Positions 22,840 through 35,246 of a stretch of DNA of 64,000 bases are shown piece after piece. A program made the position numbers and the translations under genes. The notes below the pieces were generated by a model. The model had not been told where the DNA came from, ran no database searches, and saw only the letters and a program-made list of their open reading frames with translations. The stretch is from NCBI GenBank assembly GCA_047967505.1, contig CM106540.1; one strand, given 5' to 3'. Each line of letters starts with the position of its first letter. Within the stretch, counting starts at the first letter, position 1. This DNA is from Dipteris shenzhenensis. Its lineage: Eukaryota > Polypodiophyta > Polypodiopsida > Gleicheniales.

Positions 22840-23260
22840 GGAAGAAGAAAAAAGGGAGGGTGAGGAAGAATGTCAGAGGGGGAGGTAGAGGTGAGGGGAG
22901 GGAGAGGGCAAGGACGGAGGTGGAGGAAGTAGGAGGGCAAGGAAGACGAGGGGGGACTGCGGAAGGCGGAAGAGGAGAGGGGACGAGAAGGCGAGGAGGT
23001 TGAAGAAGTGGCGGGGAGGCAGAAGAGAAGGAGGGAGCGGAGAAAAGGAGGAGGGAGGAGAGGAGGAGGGAAGGAGAAGACGAAGAAGCGGAGAGGAGGC
23101 GAGGGAGGGGAGCCGGCGAGGAAGAGGAGGAGCGGGCGGCGGAAGAGGCCGGGGAGGCGAAGGCAGCAGGAGTAGAGCGCGGCAGGGGAAGGTGAATGGG
23201 CTGCAAAAGGAGCGGAGTAACAGGGTAGCCAAGGAGCAGCGTGGCTGCTCAACAGCAGCA
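22840..23260 (-). other. LINE-4 5' UTR (polypyrimidine in LINE sense)
   Basis: Nearly continuous G/A on the + strand, C/T in LINE sense, immediately upstream of the LINE-4 ORF1 start, matching the position and composition of the LINE-2 5' UTR. The Pro/Ser/Leu-rich and Gly/Arg-rich open frames here are compositional artefacts. Confidence 0.6.
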
Positions 23261-23399
23261 ACTTGATGCAAGCCCTTGCCACGATAGCTAATGTGTGGGA
23301 CATCCAAGAGTTGAAAAGACATGAGCTCATAAGGCGTGATTTTTTTTTCCAAAGATAAAATATATATTTGTGAATATGCTACAAGATGTTCTTATGCTA

Positions 23400-24540
23400 G
23401 GTTAGTAAGGCAGAACGGGCAAAGGCACCTGACCTTTGACAACCATTGGTAATATCCTCAGGTAGATAGGGGAGCATTTCCATGGACATATAGTTGATCT
23501 GCCGTAGACACAAGGAGGGTATGATTCTATCCTTGTGTTGTGGTGTTGGCCGTCTTACTAAGATGTCCGAGTAGAGAGTTAGTATGTATTCTCAAGTAGC
23601 AAATTCATTTCTAAATAACGCATTTTGTCTATATGGATTACCAAAATCCATAGTATCAAACAAGGATACATATTTACTAGTTAGTTTTGGCCTGCTATAT
23701 TTAATATACTTAGGAGTAAGTTGGAAATGATTAGTGGGGATCATTGTGAAACGAATGGTACTGCAATAAGAGTATACTAGACTTTGGAAGATATGTTGAG
23801 AGCATATGTTTCCTTGAGGCAAAGTTCTTGCAACATGTGGTTGCCATTACTAGAATTTGTCTATAATGATAGAAAGCATTCATCCATAGAAATGAGTCAT
23901 GTCGAAATTGAATTATGGATTTAGATGAGCTAATTCAAGTGCAATGGGAGTTCCACAAAATGTGCCAAGTGCCATGGAATATATAATCCGAATGTGGACG
24001 ATGTTGCAACTAGTTAAATCAAACATCCACCAAGCTATGGATAGAGCCAAGACATATGTGGATGAGGTTAGATCCTTTAGAGAATTGAAGGAGAGAGAGT
24101 TTTTCCATGATTCCTTCACACACTACATCCTTAGCTACATGACAACGCCTACAGTTATCACCCCAATATTATGGGCCATGGTTATGTCTGAAGAGAATAG
24201 GCAAGTTTGTCTATTGGCTAGAACTACCACAAGGCTACAAGGTGCATCCAGTGTTTCACGTGTCTTTGTTAAACCTATTTTCACAACCAATTGATTCTTT
24301 GATTGATGAAATTGTTATGTTACAAGAACTAGAGGAAAATGCAGAGCACAAGCCAGCAAGAATCCTAGACCGAGGATAAATTATTGTTCAAAACCGGAAG
24401 ATGCCCATGGTCCTGATTGCTACTTCCTCCATTTAAGGTTTTCTGGGAATCCGTTTACCAGATCCGGAGAGCATTCCCAAATTTTATCATTGAGGATTCT
24501 TATGCTTCAAGAAAGAAGCAATGTTGGAACGTAGCATGAC
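23400..24540 (+). pseudogene. Ty3/gypsy chromovirus: integrase and chromodomain remnant
   Basis: The end of a gypsy pol. From about 23407: RAKAPDL.QPL and HGHIVDLP.TQGGYDSILV (integrase N-terminal core), FNIL..KLEM (about 23700), TLEDMLRAYVS (about 23780), a LEFVYND region, DRAKTYVDE (about 24040), KVHPVFHVSL (about 24238) and a chromodomain-like C-terminus, RILDRG near 24360 and VYQIRRAFPNFIIEDS (about 24450-24505). The chromodomain steers integration toward marked chromatin and defines chromoviruses. Frame changes and stops are frequent. The rest of gag-pol and the LTRs are not recognised, and LINE-4 abuts on the left. Confidence 0.85.
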
Positions 24541-25961
24541 TTCAGATGGGTCGGTGACGAAAATTCCTTAGAGAGACCAATGGTAATGTGTAAATAATGG
24601 ATTGCTATGTTATGTGGAATTGATAAAGGATTAGCTGTTGAGTTCTTTGATGATCAGGCTTTGAGACGACTAGGACGCTATGAGGCTCCATGCACGTTAG
24701 GGGGGTTAAATCATTAGCCATGCTCGTAGGGGTAAGTGCCTAGGAGCAAAGAGGAGGCTAGTGCATTGGAAAAGGCCCAAAGGGCTAAAATGAGCTGCCC
24801 AATAGAATGCACGCAGGAGTGCAAGCTTCGCCCTGTCCTTGTGAAAAACTGACTGAAACAAGTCCAAAACAACAAAGCGACAGCTCCAAAAACACAAAAC
24901 AGTCACCAACAAGGTCAACCAGCAAGGGAAGTCAAACGGATCTGAAAATGACATCAAATCTGTTCTAAAACGTCACAAACTTTGGCGACTTGACCTGGAA
25001 TGGCTGCTGAAGCTTCTTATCTGCAAAGAAACCTCCAGAAAATGGTTCAACCAATTAGAAAACAGGTCGAATTCCTCCAAAACTGAGGCACCCTGCAGCA
25101 AAACTCCTCCAGGATTGAGGCAACTGCCCGGTTCAAAATCGCAGCAAGTGGTTAAACTCTGCAAAAGCAGCAGCACCTGTTGCAGAAACAGCAGCGCCTT
25201 TTTCATGCTATGCATGGTGTACTCTTGGCATAAGCACTTCTTCTTGGGGCTTTTTTCTTACTTAGTAAAAGTTTTTTCATTGAAAATGCACTATGTTAAT
25301 ACATATGTTAATACATACTAGAAATTGCATGTCTACATTCCAAATATTGCTCGTTGAATATTTCTAAAACATAGAGAACCAGAAAAGAATTTCAGCTACA
25401 AAGTAAATTCAAAGATATTTGAAGAATCATTTAAAATACAGAGGTAACATGAATAGCTATAGTTTCTTTCCTATTGTTTGTATATGACTGTAGGTTTTTA
25501 TTTGGAGTTTCTATTTACATTCTCTCCCCATCCATCCAGTAAGGCGACTGAGGGGTTACTGAGAATGAACTGAGTTTACTTCCATGGGATATCTCTTCAG
25601 TATGTTTCTTGTAAGTTGTCGAGTCCTCCAAATTCTCAAGAGGGACTGGGTAAAGTCTTTTTTGCTATCTAGAAAATTATCCTGCCGTACAGTAGTTGTT
25701 ACATCCCTATCTAATCAATGTTTGTGGATGGCTATTCAGGGTTAAGGGTGTCACTTCTTTGAACCAAAAAAACTCCTGTTATAAACTCCGAAATGATGTT
25801 AGAAGATAAGAGACAAGACTACCTATAGGAAAGAAGATAAGACCAATCAAAAGTTCTGATGGTGTGGCAGTCACAAGTCTCTTGAATTGAAACGATATCT
25901 TTGCTTGATATTTTCAAAGAGACAGCGATTTTTTAACCATACTTTCCTTGAGGTGTTGCAG
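24541..25961. other. Unassigned; possible gypsy 3' flank, then TOP3A intron
   Basis: No protein match was seen. Part of this may be the 3' LTR of the chromovirus. The sequence directly before 25962 must be intronic for TOP3A and ends with a pyrimidine-containing acceptor (ttccttgaggtgttgcag). Confidence 0.4.
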
Positions 25962-28370
25962 GAGCTGTGTACAAGATACATTTCAAGTTTCGACGGACAG
26001 AAATACCTCCTCAATACAATTCTGAACATATAGGTGAGCTGTGTTTTCATTTCCCTGTGGAAAACATACATTAGAATCTAACCTTATCGGCTGATTCATT
26101 AATATGCCAATGCAAGTATTTTAGCAAGCCAGTTATATTTTCAAGAAGACAATCTTATTTGGTCACAATCCAAAAAGAACCTGACTCAGCCACGTATAAT
26201 GAAAGGACATTGCAAATATCAGTCTCCAGAGAATATGCACTAAGAGAAACAAAAACCGGGTAGTCAAAACCAAAATTTTACAAGTGGGAGAAAATGGAAG
26301 GAGAGGAAGTGTTTTAAGCCTGATCAGGTGTTTCTGACAAGTTGTCCCAAGGGAAGAGTTTAGGCTTCTTATCATGCACTACAGACTGTCACGACAGTAG
26401 TTTTGAATTTTTGCCAGAAAGACCATGACTAGACCTATGTGCGTCAATCTTCTCTGTTTCACTGTGCTTCGATTTTGCTGCTCTGTTTTTGCAACCTGCA
26501 AATATAAATTTATTTCTCAAAGGGAACTGCTTGCAGTAAGAGCAGAGGTGAGCTATTTGAGGTCATTTATTTGAATGAAAAGCCTTCTTAGCCAAAACTA
26601 GAGAGAGAAATGGCAGGTGTCCCCAACCCCTCTTTCGCCCTTCAATTTTTTTTAAAAGGAACAGCAGTCTTTCATCACCTGTTTCAAATTGCCTTTTGCT
26701 CATACTGGAAGCAGAACAGCAGACTATCAAGATTGCATGCATCTTGATAATCCTGACAACCATGAATATCCTATGGACAGAACATCTGTGGGAGATTGTA
26801 GCTTATAATGCCATTGCTTCCATAACTGTGTGTATGTGTTTCTATGTGTATGTCTATGCGTGCATGGTGTTGGAATATGAAGCCAATGTGAGTCAAAAAT
26901 GAGTGTTCTAGGTGGTCTAGGTGTGGTTTTATAGTCTAGTGAGTCCTAGACATGCCAGGTGTCATATTGGGAGATATCCCATAGACATTGTGACTTTCTA
27001 GAGTCTAGTGGCACTATATATAGTGTTGTACTTGTCTATTGTCTAAAACACATCAGTCAACATCAAGCTATCAATACATTGTGAGTATTTTGGTTGTTGC
27101 CTAGCAGTTCTACTTTCTTTCCTTTTCCATTTTTGCCTTTCATTATGCTTTCCATATTTCCATTCCGTTCCTAGCTAGCTACCATGTCTCTTCACATGGA
27201 TCTCTCCCTCTCTCTCTCTCTCTCTTCTTTTAAAGATTATGATTTATATTTATACATTTATATATACTTGCCTTTGTATGTATGTACATACATACATATT
27301 GTCCATGCGAGATATATATATGTATATATGTGCTTTAAATCCAACAATTGGCATGTCAATGTTATCATTACTCAGGTAAATCTTCAATGATAGAAAAGCC
27401 TATCATTAACCATTTTTATGAATCTCTTGCAGGTTGTGTGGGAGGTTGTGATGCTATATTGAAGGAATTGATTGAAATTTGTGGAACTGGAGCTCGTAGT
27501 ATGACAGGTTTAAAGATTCATTATAGACATCAGCTGTAGAATCTGGCATTGCAGTTTAGGAGCTGAATTTTCAGAAGTATCATGTTATATGTGCTATGCA
27601 TGGGCAGGTGGAGGGCAGTCTGGCACTAGAGCATCAAGCAATGGCCAAGGTATTTCAAGGCAGCAAGAAAGGAGGAGAATATACCAAGACCAAAGGCCAG
27701 CAAATCAATCTACACGTAAGTGAAAGTACCAACACATAAGATTTTATTTACAACTGTCGAGTTTATAACATGTCTTAAAATGTCTTTTGGATTTGGGTCC
27801 ACCATAGAATGCTCTGATGTGAATTATTGCTGATCCCCCCCGGATAGAGGCTGTAATGTGCTATTGTCAAGAAATATGTACTCTGCTCACGGCCCAGACA
27901 GAGAACAATCAAGGGAGGCACTTCTTCCGCTGTCCATCCAACAATTGTGACTTCTTTTTGTGCGCACCTGTCCTTTGTCCTCCATAATTATGCTGATTAT
28001 ATTACTTTGGAAAATGGATCTCTTTATTTGCCACCTATGCTTTTATGCAGGGATAACATAACCTTTGTACCCTTACCTCTTTTCTGTATGTCCGTTTTCT
28101 AGGTGGGAACATTCAGCAGGTTTACATAGTCCAGTAGACCTGGGTAACGCCGAGTTTGCTCAAAGGACGGAAAATATGCAGACAAGATCTCGTAGAAATG
28201 CCTTGTCCAATGAGTCCTGTGGAGGAAGAGCAAGCAGAGCTAGAAGGGGGGTAGCAGGAATAGGTGGTGGATTTGTGAGAGCCACTGGTGAAACTGTTGG
28301 TAATGGAAACTGCTACAAATGTGGAGATAGCTCTCATTGGGCCAATAATTGTCCAAATCGGAATGCATAA
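25962..28370 (+). CDS. TOP3A: DNA topoisomerase 3-alpha, five C-terminal exons
   Basis: TOP3A is the type IA topoisomerase of the RecQ-TOP3A-RMI complex that dissolves double Holliday junctions in the nucleus. Exons: 25962-26033 (VYKIHFKFRR, IPPQYN), 27433-27507 (GCVGGCDAILKELIEICGTG), 27608-27715, 27848-27959 and 28103-28370 (stop TAA 28368-28370). All four introns are GT-AG and phases agree throughout. Exon 4 encodes most of a GRF zinc finger (CYCQE...NQGRHFFRCP..NCDFF); its conserved Trp codon is completed by the first bases of exon 5. Exon 5 ends with a basic Gly/Arg region, FVRATGE and a CCHC knuckle CYKCGDSSHWANNC. From recall, the Arabidopsis C-terminus has the same order plus another knuckle before GRF, which I do not see here. 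No frame disruption. Upstream exons with the catalytic core were not found. Confidence 0.9.
26868..27194 (+). mobile_element. Solo LTR (327 bp) in TOP3A intron
   Basis: Starts TGTTGGAATATGAAGCC and ends CTCTTCA, flanked by the 5-bp duplication CATGG (26863-26867 and 27195-27199). No primer site follows the end, so the internal region was lost by LTR-LTR recombination. Same family as the LTR at 17074-18074. It lies between the first and second TOP3A exons seen, in sense orientation. Confidence 0.93.
27205..27330. repeat. Simple repeats (CT)n, TA-rich and (ATAC)n
   Basis: A (CT)n run at about 27207-27228 is followed by TA-rich sequence and an atgtatgtacatacatacat stretch inside the TOP3A intron. 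Confidence 0.8.
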
Positions 28371-28580
28371 ATTTCGTCACTCTTTCCAGACTTCCGAGGC
28401 TAAAGAATGCGCCTGCATCACAACTAAACTCAGTAACAATATATTTTAGGCCCTTAAGGAGGTAAGTGATCCTTGTGATTTTTAGAATCGAAGTAACTAT
28501 TAGAAACCCCATAGATAATTTTATTCTGCTCTGGTTTAGCAAAATGTTTTTCACAGACTATTCAGTTGAATAGAGACTCC

Positions 28581-28586
28581 AATAAA
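28581..28586 (+). promoter_or_regulatory. Possible poly(A) signal of TOP3A
   Basis: AATAAA 211 bp downstream of the TOP3A stop codon, followed by TG-rich sequence. A plausible 3' UTR end. Confidence 0.5.
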
Positions 28587-28599
28587 GTTATTCCTTTCT

Positions 28600-31150
28600 G
28601 GTTCGCTGGCTGGGCCAGTCTCAGTGACACTGTTTTATGTTTTTGCTTATGTTTTGTTACTGACTCCTGATGAGAATCACTGGTGGTGGAAAAATGCAGG
28701 TTCAATCAGAGGTCAGCATTACACTGACTTTCCAGGGCTTCAGGAAAATGGGGATATCACTTTGCCATGCCAACATGGCTTCACACTGTATTTTGAAGTG
28801 ACCAGCATTGCAATCTGTCCCATTTGGATACCTTTGCAACCAATTTGTGCATTTATGATTAACAATTCCTGCTTCACTTTCAGTGATGTATAGGCATTCT
28901 CATGTCCTCTTTGGGCATTCTGTTTGTGCAAAGTAGAATGCATTCACATCTCTGAGGAAATCCCGTCTCAGAATAACGTCTTACCATTGAATCGTCCAAT
29001 TGTTCCATATCATTGCCTGGCACTCAAAATTTTTTATGTACTTTGTTGAATAGTCCTCAGGTTATTCACCAAAAAGAACAAAGCTAGGTTTTCTTGCTCA
29101 TGATGCCTTTTATGTGATTTTTGAGAGTTAACCAAATGCACAAATAACATTCGAAACGTGGAAAATATCTGTAGAGGTGAACTTCAAGGCAATGGTCTGA
29201 TGCATCTTGGTCAACTTCATGGAAACCTTTGTCTTTGGGGTTTCCTCTTCTTTTAAAGGCTCTAGCCAGTAACAATGGTGAATATCTTTCCTTTTTCTCG
29301 ACTCTAGTTAGTCCTGGAGAAGTGTGGGAAGGCAGAGAGTTTGACTGCACCTGCTCAAACAAAACAATGATTTCCTTAATCACTTATGGAAGGGTGGGAA
29401 GGGAACCGTTTGACTGCACCTGCTCAAACAAAACAATGATTTCCTTAATCACTTAATGGTACATGGTTAACTAATGATCTTTAAAAGATTGAAGCGGAAG
29501 GTTACATGAGATTAAATAGCACCATGAGGAGACCCAACAAACACATGGGACATCCAAACAAAGATTAGTCACATTCATTTGTTAGTACTCATATATCAAG
29601 GTAGATTTCATTAGACGCTTGCTTTAGCTCTGCAAAGTAATTCCTTAATCTTAAAAATGAGCGCTTTGATGCTATGTTCAAGAAGGCATTGACAAACAAT
29701 ATTGGACCGTCAACATTTTGGCAATCTTGTTGGGGAAGGGTCAATTGAATTCCGAGTTGACGAGATATGAAGATAGGAGATTTTAAGTTTCCTAATGTGC
29801 CAAAGCTTCTAGAGAAGGTAGCATGTGATGAGTGATATGCCTCACATTGCTGGATAGAGCTTGCCTTGTGCATAGCTTATAGACCTCTTGAACAGCAACT
29901 TGAACTTCTAAGACTCTAGGACTTTATGTACATGAATCCTTGACAATCATGGTGGGTACTACCCACTTGCATTTACAATCATTCACACTTAGTTGCTAAA
30001 AGGATAGGTGTCGTTACATCATATCTATTTCACCTTGACATTCGTGGATTCTATGTACGCTCTCATCCTCTGACATCCACCAAAGCTTCTAACACCCTTG
30101 TCATCTAGCGCAATGGCCATCTTGGGTTCAACAGCACGTAGATTATGTTGACCGTTTGAAAGGAGTTGCTTATTCATTTGCCTTGCCTTGCGTCGGTCTC
30201 AATTCTTTGCTCTTCGGTTAGGCATCTATTTTTTCCTTAGTTGAATCCTCGATACATCGATTTAACGGTTTCAATTGAGTGAAAGAGAGAGAGAAAGTTT
30301 TATATATTAAAGTCTATGAAAGATCGATGGGTCTATGAGACTAATAAAAACTTGATACAAATAGGCAGAATGGAGGAGCTACTAAGCGAGCATCATCACC
30401 CATGTCGAATGCTAAATCTTAAAAACAATCATGTAGCATTAATGGTGTCATCATAATCCCCGTAAGTACAATGTGACCTCTGACCTCAAGATGGTGTGTA
30501 GCCTATGATAGAGCGTTAGCAGTTGTCTATGGGTCTCTTGGCGATGACCTTGCTCTTGACCAAAGCTATTGTAACTCGTGGGCTGTGATCGAGGCTTGAA
30601 CAAGGAGGGGAGCTCGCCAAGCATAATCTGCATGTCTAGTGTGTCTTAGACTTTGGGTCTTTGTTGCGTCTCCTACTATGGGTTGTGTGGTCCATACAGT
30701 CTGAATGGAAAAACTCAATAACCATGCTCTAAGAGGGATTGGATTGTGTATCAAAAGCATGTCTTTGTTCCTTGAGTAGAAGCTCTCTATGTTGAAATGC
30801 CTAATAAAGGAAGGCAGCAAGACACCTTTGGTTTGGGTATGTAAGGAGCTTGGTGAGGGGCCCAAAATCGTCTTTGAGAAACATCGTGCATGAGAGAGGG
30901 GGAAGAGGAAAGAGAAAACATCATGGATGAGAGATGGCAAGGGAGACGAGAGAATGTATGTGTTTGCCACTTTTGCATGCTTGCCATAAAGTCACACCCA
31001 ATATAACTAAGCAAAGTAAGCAAGTTGCCAACACTTTGGTATAAGCATAGCATATCATGTGGAGTTTCTTTCACTCAATGCTCTCTTTTGTAGAAATTAG
31101 ATGCCCTTGTCTAATGTCTTTGGGGTATTTAGAAGTAATATGACAAATAT
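28600..31150. other. Unassigned region downstream of TOP3A
   Basis: No domain was recognised on either strand. Short frames occur (for example minus 29084-29383, 29589-29873 and 30566-30970) without known similarity. It contains the tandem duplication at 29340-29455. Confidence 0.4.
29340..29455. repeat. Two-copy tandem repeat, 69-bp period
   Basis: A block of 47 bp beginning tttgactgcacctgctc is repeated exactly at 29340-29386 and 29409-29455. Confidence 0.9.
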
Positions 31151-31870
31151 AAAGTCCAAAGGACACCAATGAATATGGGAGGACCATCCCTTAAATGCAA
31201 ATGTCAAGAAGAGCATTTGAATTACAGAAATCATCCTCTATAATATGACCATGTATTATGGTTTTTCTTCAATAGCCATGACTTAGTCATGGCTAGATAT
31301 AAATGCAAAGACTTTGAAAGATTGGAATGATAGTGAAATTAGCATGGACATACGCAATTGGTTCACAACCCTAGAACATGAAAGCGCCTTTCAAGAGGGA
31401 ATGACTTGCTTCATTCATTAACCAACATTTGTATGGGCTAGGACAAAAAGAAATCTTGAGTGACAGGACAAGTCCAAAAAAGATGAAGCAAAGATTCCCT
31501 AGGAGCCAAACCTCTGTGGCATAATGCATGAGCAATGTGTTGACGAGCTAGGAGTGTGCCAAAGGGAAAGACACCAAGTAGCACACATAATTAAAAAACC
31601 TACTGTCGAAGTGGTGGTTTATAGGACCACATTGCAATCTTTTATGTTACCATTTGGCATTATGATTAAAAGACCACATTTGGTTGGCATGCTATGAAAT
31701 CGAAGGAGAAGGTAGCAAAATCTTGTATAAACCAGCCATTGAAATATCAGCCAAGCGTAAAGGTTGTAAAGGAGAACCCTGGCGATGTATAGACCAATCA
31801 ATAAGCCGATCTGTGAGGTCCAATCTGGAAACCGGTAAGAAAGGAGAAAGGATCTAAGATTGTACACACG
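31150..31870 (-). pseudogene. LINE-6: 3' fragment with zf-RVT motif
   Basis: On the minus strand a zinc-binding LINE C-terminal motif is visible at about 31455-31520 (CHRGLAPRESLLHLFWTC), matching the zf-RVT consensus of a Cys, then ES..HLFW.C. It lies next to the 3' end of LINE-5 and is probably a second truncated copy of a related family. Boundaries are approximate. Confidence 0.55.
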
Positions 31871-34800
31871 TTTTTAAAAAAATAAAATAAAATCTTTGAT
31901 TTCTTTATGTTACAATATAGCTAGCCAAAAAAAAACTGGTAAGCAAAAATAGTACATCAAGCAAAGATGTCCATGTAGGACAAATTTACATCATGATCTA
32001 TGCAGTGAGTTTGCAAACAATTGAAGAGCAATTGTCGCAAAGAACAACAAAAAATAACAAAAGTAGAAAATATTGGATCACCAAAGACTTTGTGATTTCT
32101 AGCTTTCCAAAGAGTCCAGTGCCTAGTAGCGAACCCAGGTAAAGAACAAAGCAAAATTTGGCCATTTGGGATATATCCCAAACAACCAAAATTGCTTTCC
32201 AAAAATAGCTTGAGAGAATTTCAATCTCAATCTGTCGCGAAGAATACCCAAGAAATTATGTGTCTCCGAGCAATTCCAAAAGATATGAGATGCAGATTAT
32301 CGAGGAACTAAACACCGAGACAGATAGGAAGAGCAATACATTTGCAAGATAAAAGCTATCCTGACGGTACAACGCCCAGAAGAACATGCCATAAAAAGAC
32401 CCGTTGGCGTAAAGGAAGCTTAGAATGCGAAATCTGCTTTAATCTCTTTCTCCACCATTTGAGTGGATGATGCAATGCCCAAATCTGATTAGCTCTGTCT
32501 CTGACACCCAAGGTGGTGACAACAAAACTTTATATACAGAAGAGACTGTGATATGAGATAGCTTCAAAGGATGAATAGAAGAATATAAAGGAATCTCGAA
32601 ACTCTAATGGCGATACTAGTTGAAATGGCGGAATCGTTCGAGAAATGACCTACCATATTGAACGATAGTGCATGCCCAAACCATATTTTGCAAAAGCCAA
32701 AGGGAATGATAAAATAAAGACATCATCATTTTGATAACATCTGCAACAACTGCAATCCCTTTTGAATTAAGAAAAATAGAGTGTCGAGGCTCCTGCAAAG
32801 CCAAGGGAGTAGAGAAAGCTCGTGACCAATGGATGCTCTTCACTCACAAAGGGTTACCCTATAAAGATTCTCTTCCATTCCATGCCAATTGTGAAAGAAT
32901 ATGCTTCCAATCAAAAAACATCTGAGAGACCATAGGGCTTCCTTTGATTGTGCCTTCAATACAGCCCAGAAGAAAATCCCACTGTGTGGGTTGCCAAAAA
33001 CCAAATGCAGGAGTAGTGATGTGAACCAACAAGGAATGCATCATAACTGCCCAAGGCTAATCATCTTGAAGAAACTGAAGCATGTGCACATGTATATTAA
33101 GAATATTCAACCCTCCATGCAATTTGGGTGAGCACAATCTCTCTAGTGGAAGAATCCGCAAGCTTTTCTTGCCGTGCTTTGACCGCCAAAAAATTTCCAT
33201 AATAGTGGACATGAAGGAAGACAAATCCTTATTAGTGAAAAAAATCAATGGCAGATAGAACTGAATATAAGCCACCAAAATAGACTAAACAATGCGAAGT
33301 CTGACATGCAATGGCCAACTAGCCAATTTCCAATATTCCCATTTTTCTTCAATTTCCAATATTCCCATTTTTCTTCAATTTTGCAAGAACCCAGTCAATC
33401 TATTGGCAACAGGTAATGCTCCAACCTAAAGGATATCCAAGATGACGTATCGATTGAGTTGACTGAACAATTTCCCCTAGCCATAGCAACCTTTGCCAAT
33501 CCTAGGTATGCAAAGGCAGTAAATAAGATTTCTAAAAATTAATATGTAGGCCAACAGCCAGTCCATACAAAGAAAGAGCTTGCATTAGTGAAGAAAGATC
33601 ACTTGGAGTGTTTTTTGGCATGAAGAAGGAATCATCTGCATAAGCTTGAGCCACCAATGTGCGACTTGCAGGAATTTCTAGCCCATGAAATATATTTGTC
33701 GCCACCAATTGATCAATATACTGAAGCATTGGATGCATGGCTATAGCATACAAAATAGCACTGAGAGGGCAACCTTGCCGGACTGGACATTTAAGTGTCC
33801 AGGATTCTAATAAATCTCCAGAGAAAATACATGCAGCTTTACTATCCTGATAAAGACAAAAGATAACATGCTGTAATTTTTGACCGAATCCCAAAGCCTA
33901 CATAGTCTAAGCTATGAAGTCCCATTGAATGGTGTCAAATGCCTTTGCAATATCTACCTGTAGTATAAGCACATCCTGCTCTGTATAGTTAGCATACTCA
34001 ATTCCAACATAAGAATTTGCAATGTTATTAGTAATATGGCATTGTGGAATAAAGCCATACTGTGCTGGGTGCAGAGGCCATCATGTAAATATTCCTTTAT
34101 CCGATCAACCACCATTTTGGTGATGATCTTGTATATTACCGACATCAAAGTAATGGGCCTCCAATCAGCTAATCACTCGCAGCTTCTTGGGAAGAAGTTT
34201 AACCAACCCTTTCTTCCACACAGCCGGCATATATTGATTTTGCCAAGCAGCATTAATCATTTGCAGCAAAGGCATTTTCAGCAAATCCCAAAATGCCAAG
34301 AAAAATTCCACCGTGAGACCATCCCATCTTGGAGATTTCCATCTACCGCAGGATTTAACAGCATCATTTAACTCTTGTTCAGTGAAAGGAGCTTCCAAAT
34401 CCAAGGCTTGTGTCGAAGAGACAAATGGTATGACATGCCGTAATAATTTTCCTCTCGTTGTAATAACCTCTTGTGAGGGTAAATCTGCTTTTCCAAACTA
34501 AGAAGAAAAATGTCAAACACATGGTGTAGTAAGCTCTGCCCTGGAAGAAGTCTAAGCACCATCTGATAACAAAGCCCTACAAATATTTTGAGAAGACCTT
34601 CTATAATGCAACCCTTTAAAAAAGGCTTTAGAGGAGCAGCCTTTATCCAAAAAGGCTCTCTGTCTTGCACGTGTCTCCCATTTAGCTATTTTCCTATTGT
34701 CATTGCATTGTAAATAATATTTTTGTTGACATAAAATTTTATTTTCTTGATAAGAAAGATTCCTTAGATGACTCAACTCTGTCAAAGAGTAACACTGAGA

Positions 34801-35241
34801 TTTTGCCTGAGCAACATTATCCCTCAAGGTCTTCATATAACTTTTTCCATAACTACGAATGACAGCTTGCATTTGTGTAACAAAGGCTTCCCAGGAAAAA
34901 TTAATACCAATGGTAGCCTATCGAGATAGTGGCTAAAGCACATCTTTAACCAAATTCTTGTATGCTTCATGCTATAAATAATTGTTGTTGACAAGAAGCA
35001 ATCTTCTATGAATAAGCCTATCATCAGATATCTCATGGAGAACAATCCTCAACCATAGAGGGGCATGATCAGAATGCATGAATGTGTAATCCTCCCATAA
35101 ATTGATAGTAAGAGAATCATAATGCTAAGGATCAACTCTATACCATCGATCCAAACGTGCCCGAGCATTATGTTGAAACGTAAAATCAGGTAGCATAGGC
35201 TGTGATTCTTTCCACAAAGCAATAAGAGAGAGCTAAGTCAA
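31871..35241 (-). pseudogene. LINE-5 (3' part): EN end, reverse transcriptase, zf-RVT
   Basis: Reading downwards from the copia-2 insertion: endonuclease C-terminus RARLDRWYRVDP and TFMHSDHAPLWL (about 35170-35065), a linker (ARQRAFLDKG, 34552-34872), RT fingers EAPFTEQELNDAV..C..WKSPRWDGL (34165-34404), DIAKAFDTIQW (motif A, about 33920), CPVRQGCPLSAILY (about 33780) and AQAYADDSFFM (motif C, about 33620-33650, both Asp kept), in the frame 33532-33894. A zf-RVT region lies at about 32240-32480 (RVFLWHVLLG, SHIFWNCSETHNF) and LWKARNHKVFGD at about 32090. The 3' end is an A/T-rich tail near 31871-31895. Stops and frameshifts are frequent. It belongs to a different subfamily from LINE-2. Confidence 0.88.
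33326..33380. repeat. 26-bp tandem duplication
   Basis: The words ttccaatattcccatttttc plus ttcaat occur twice in direct succession within LINE-5. Confidence 0.85.
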
Positions 35242-35246
35242 TACAG

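Noticed and set aside
22617-23330. 237-codon Pro/Ser-rich frame on the minus strand as a host gene
   Set aside because: Its start is the C/T-rich LINE-4 5' UTR and its end matches a LINE ORF1 N-terminus.
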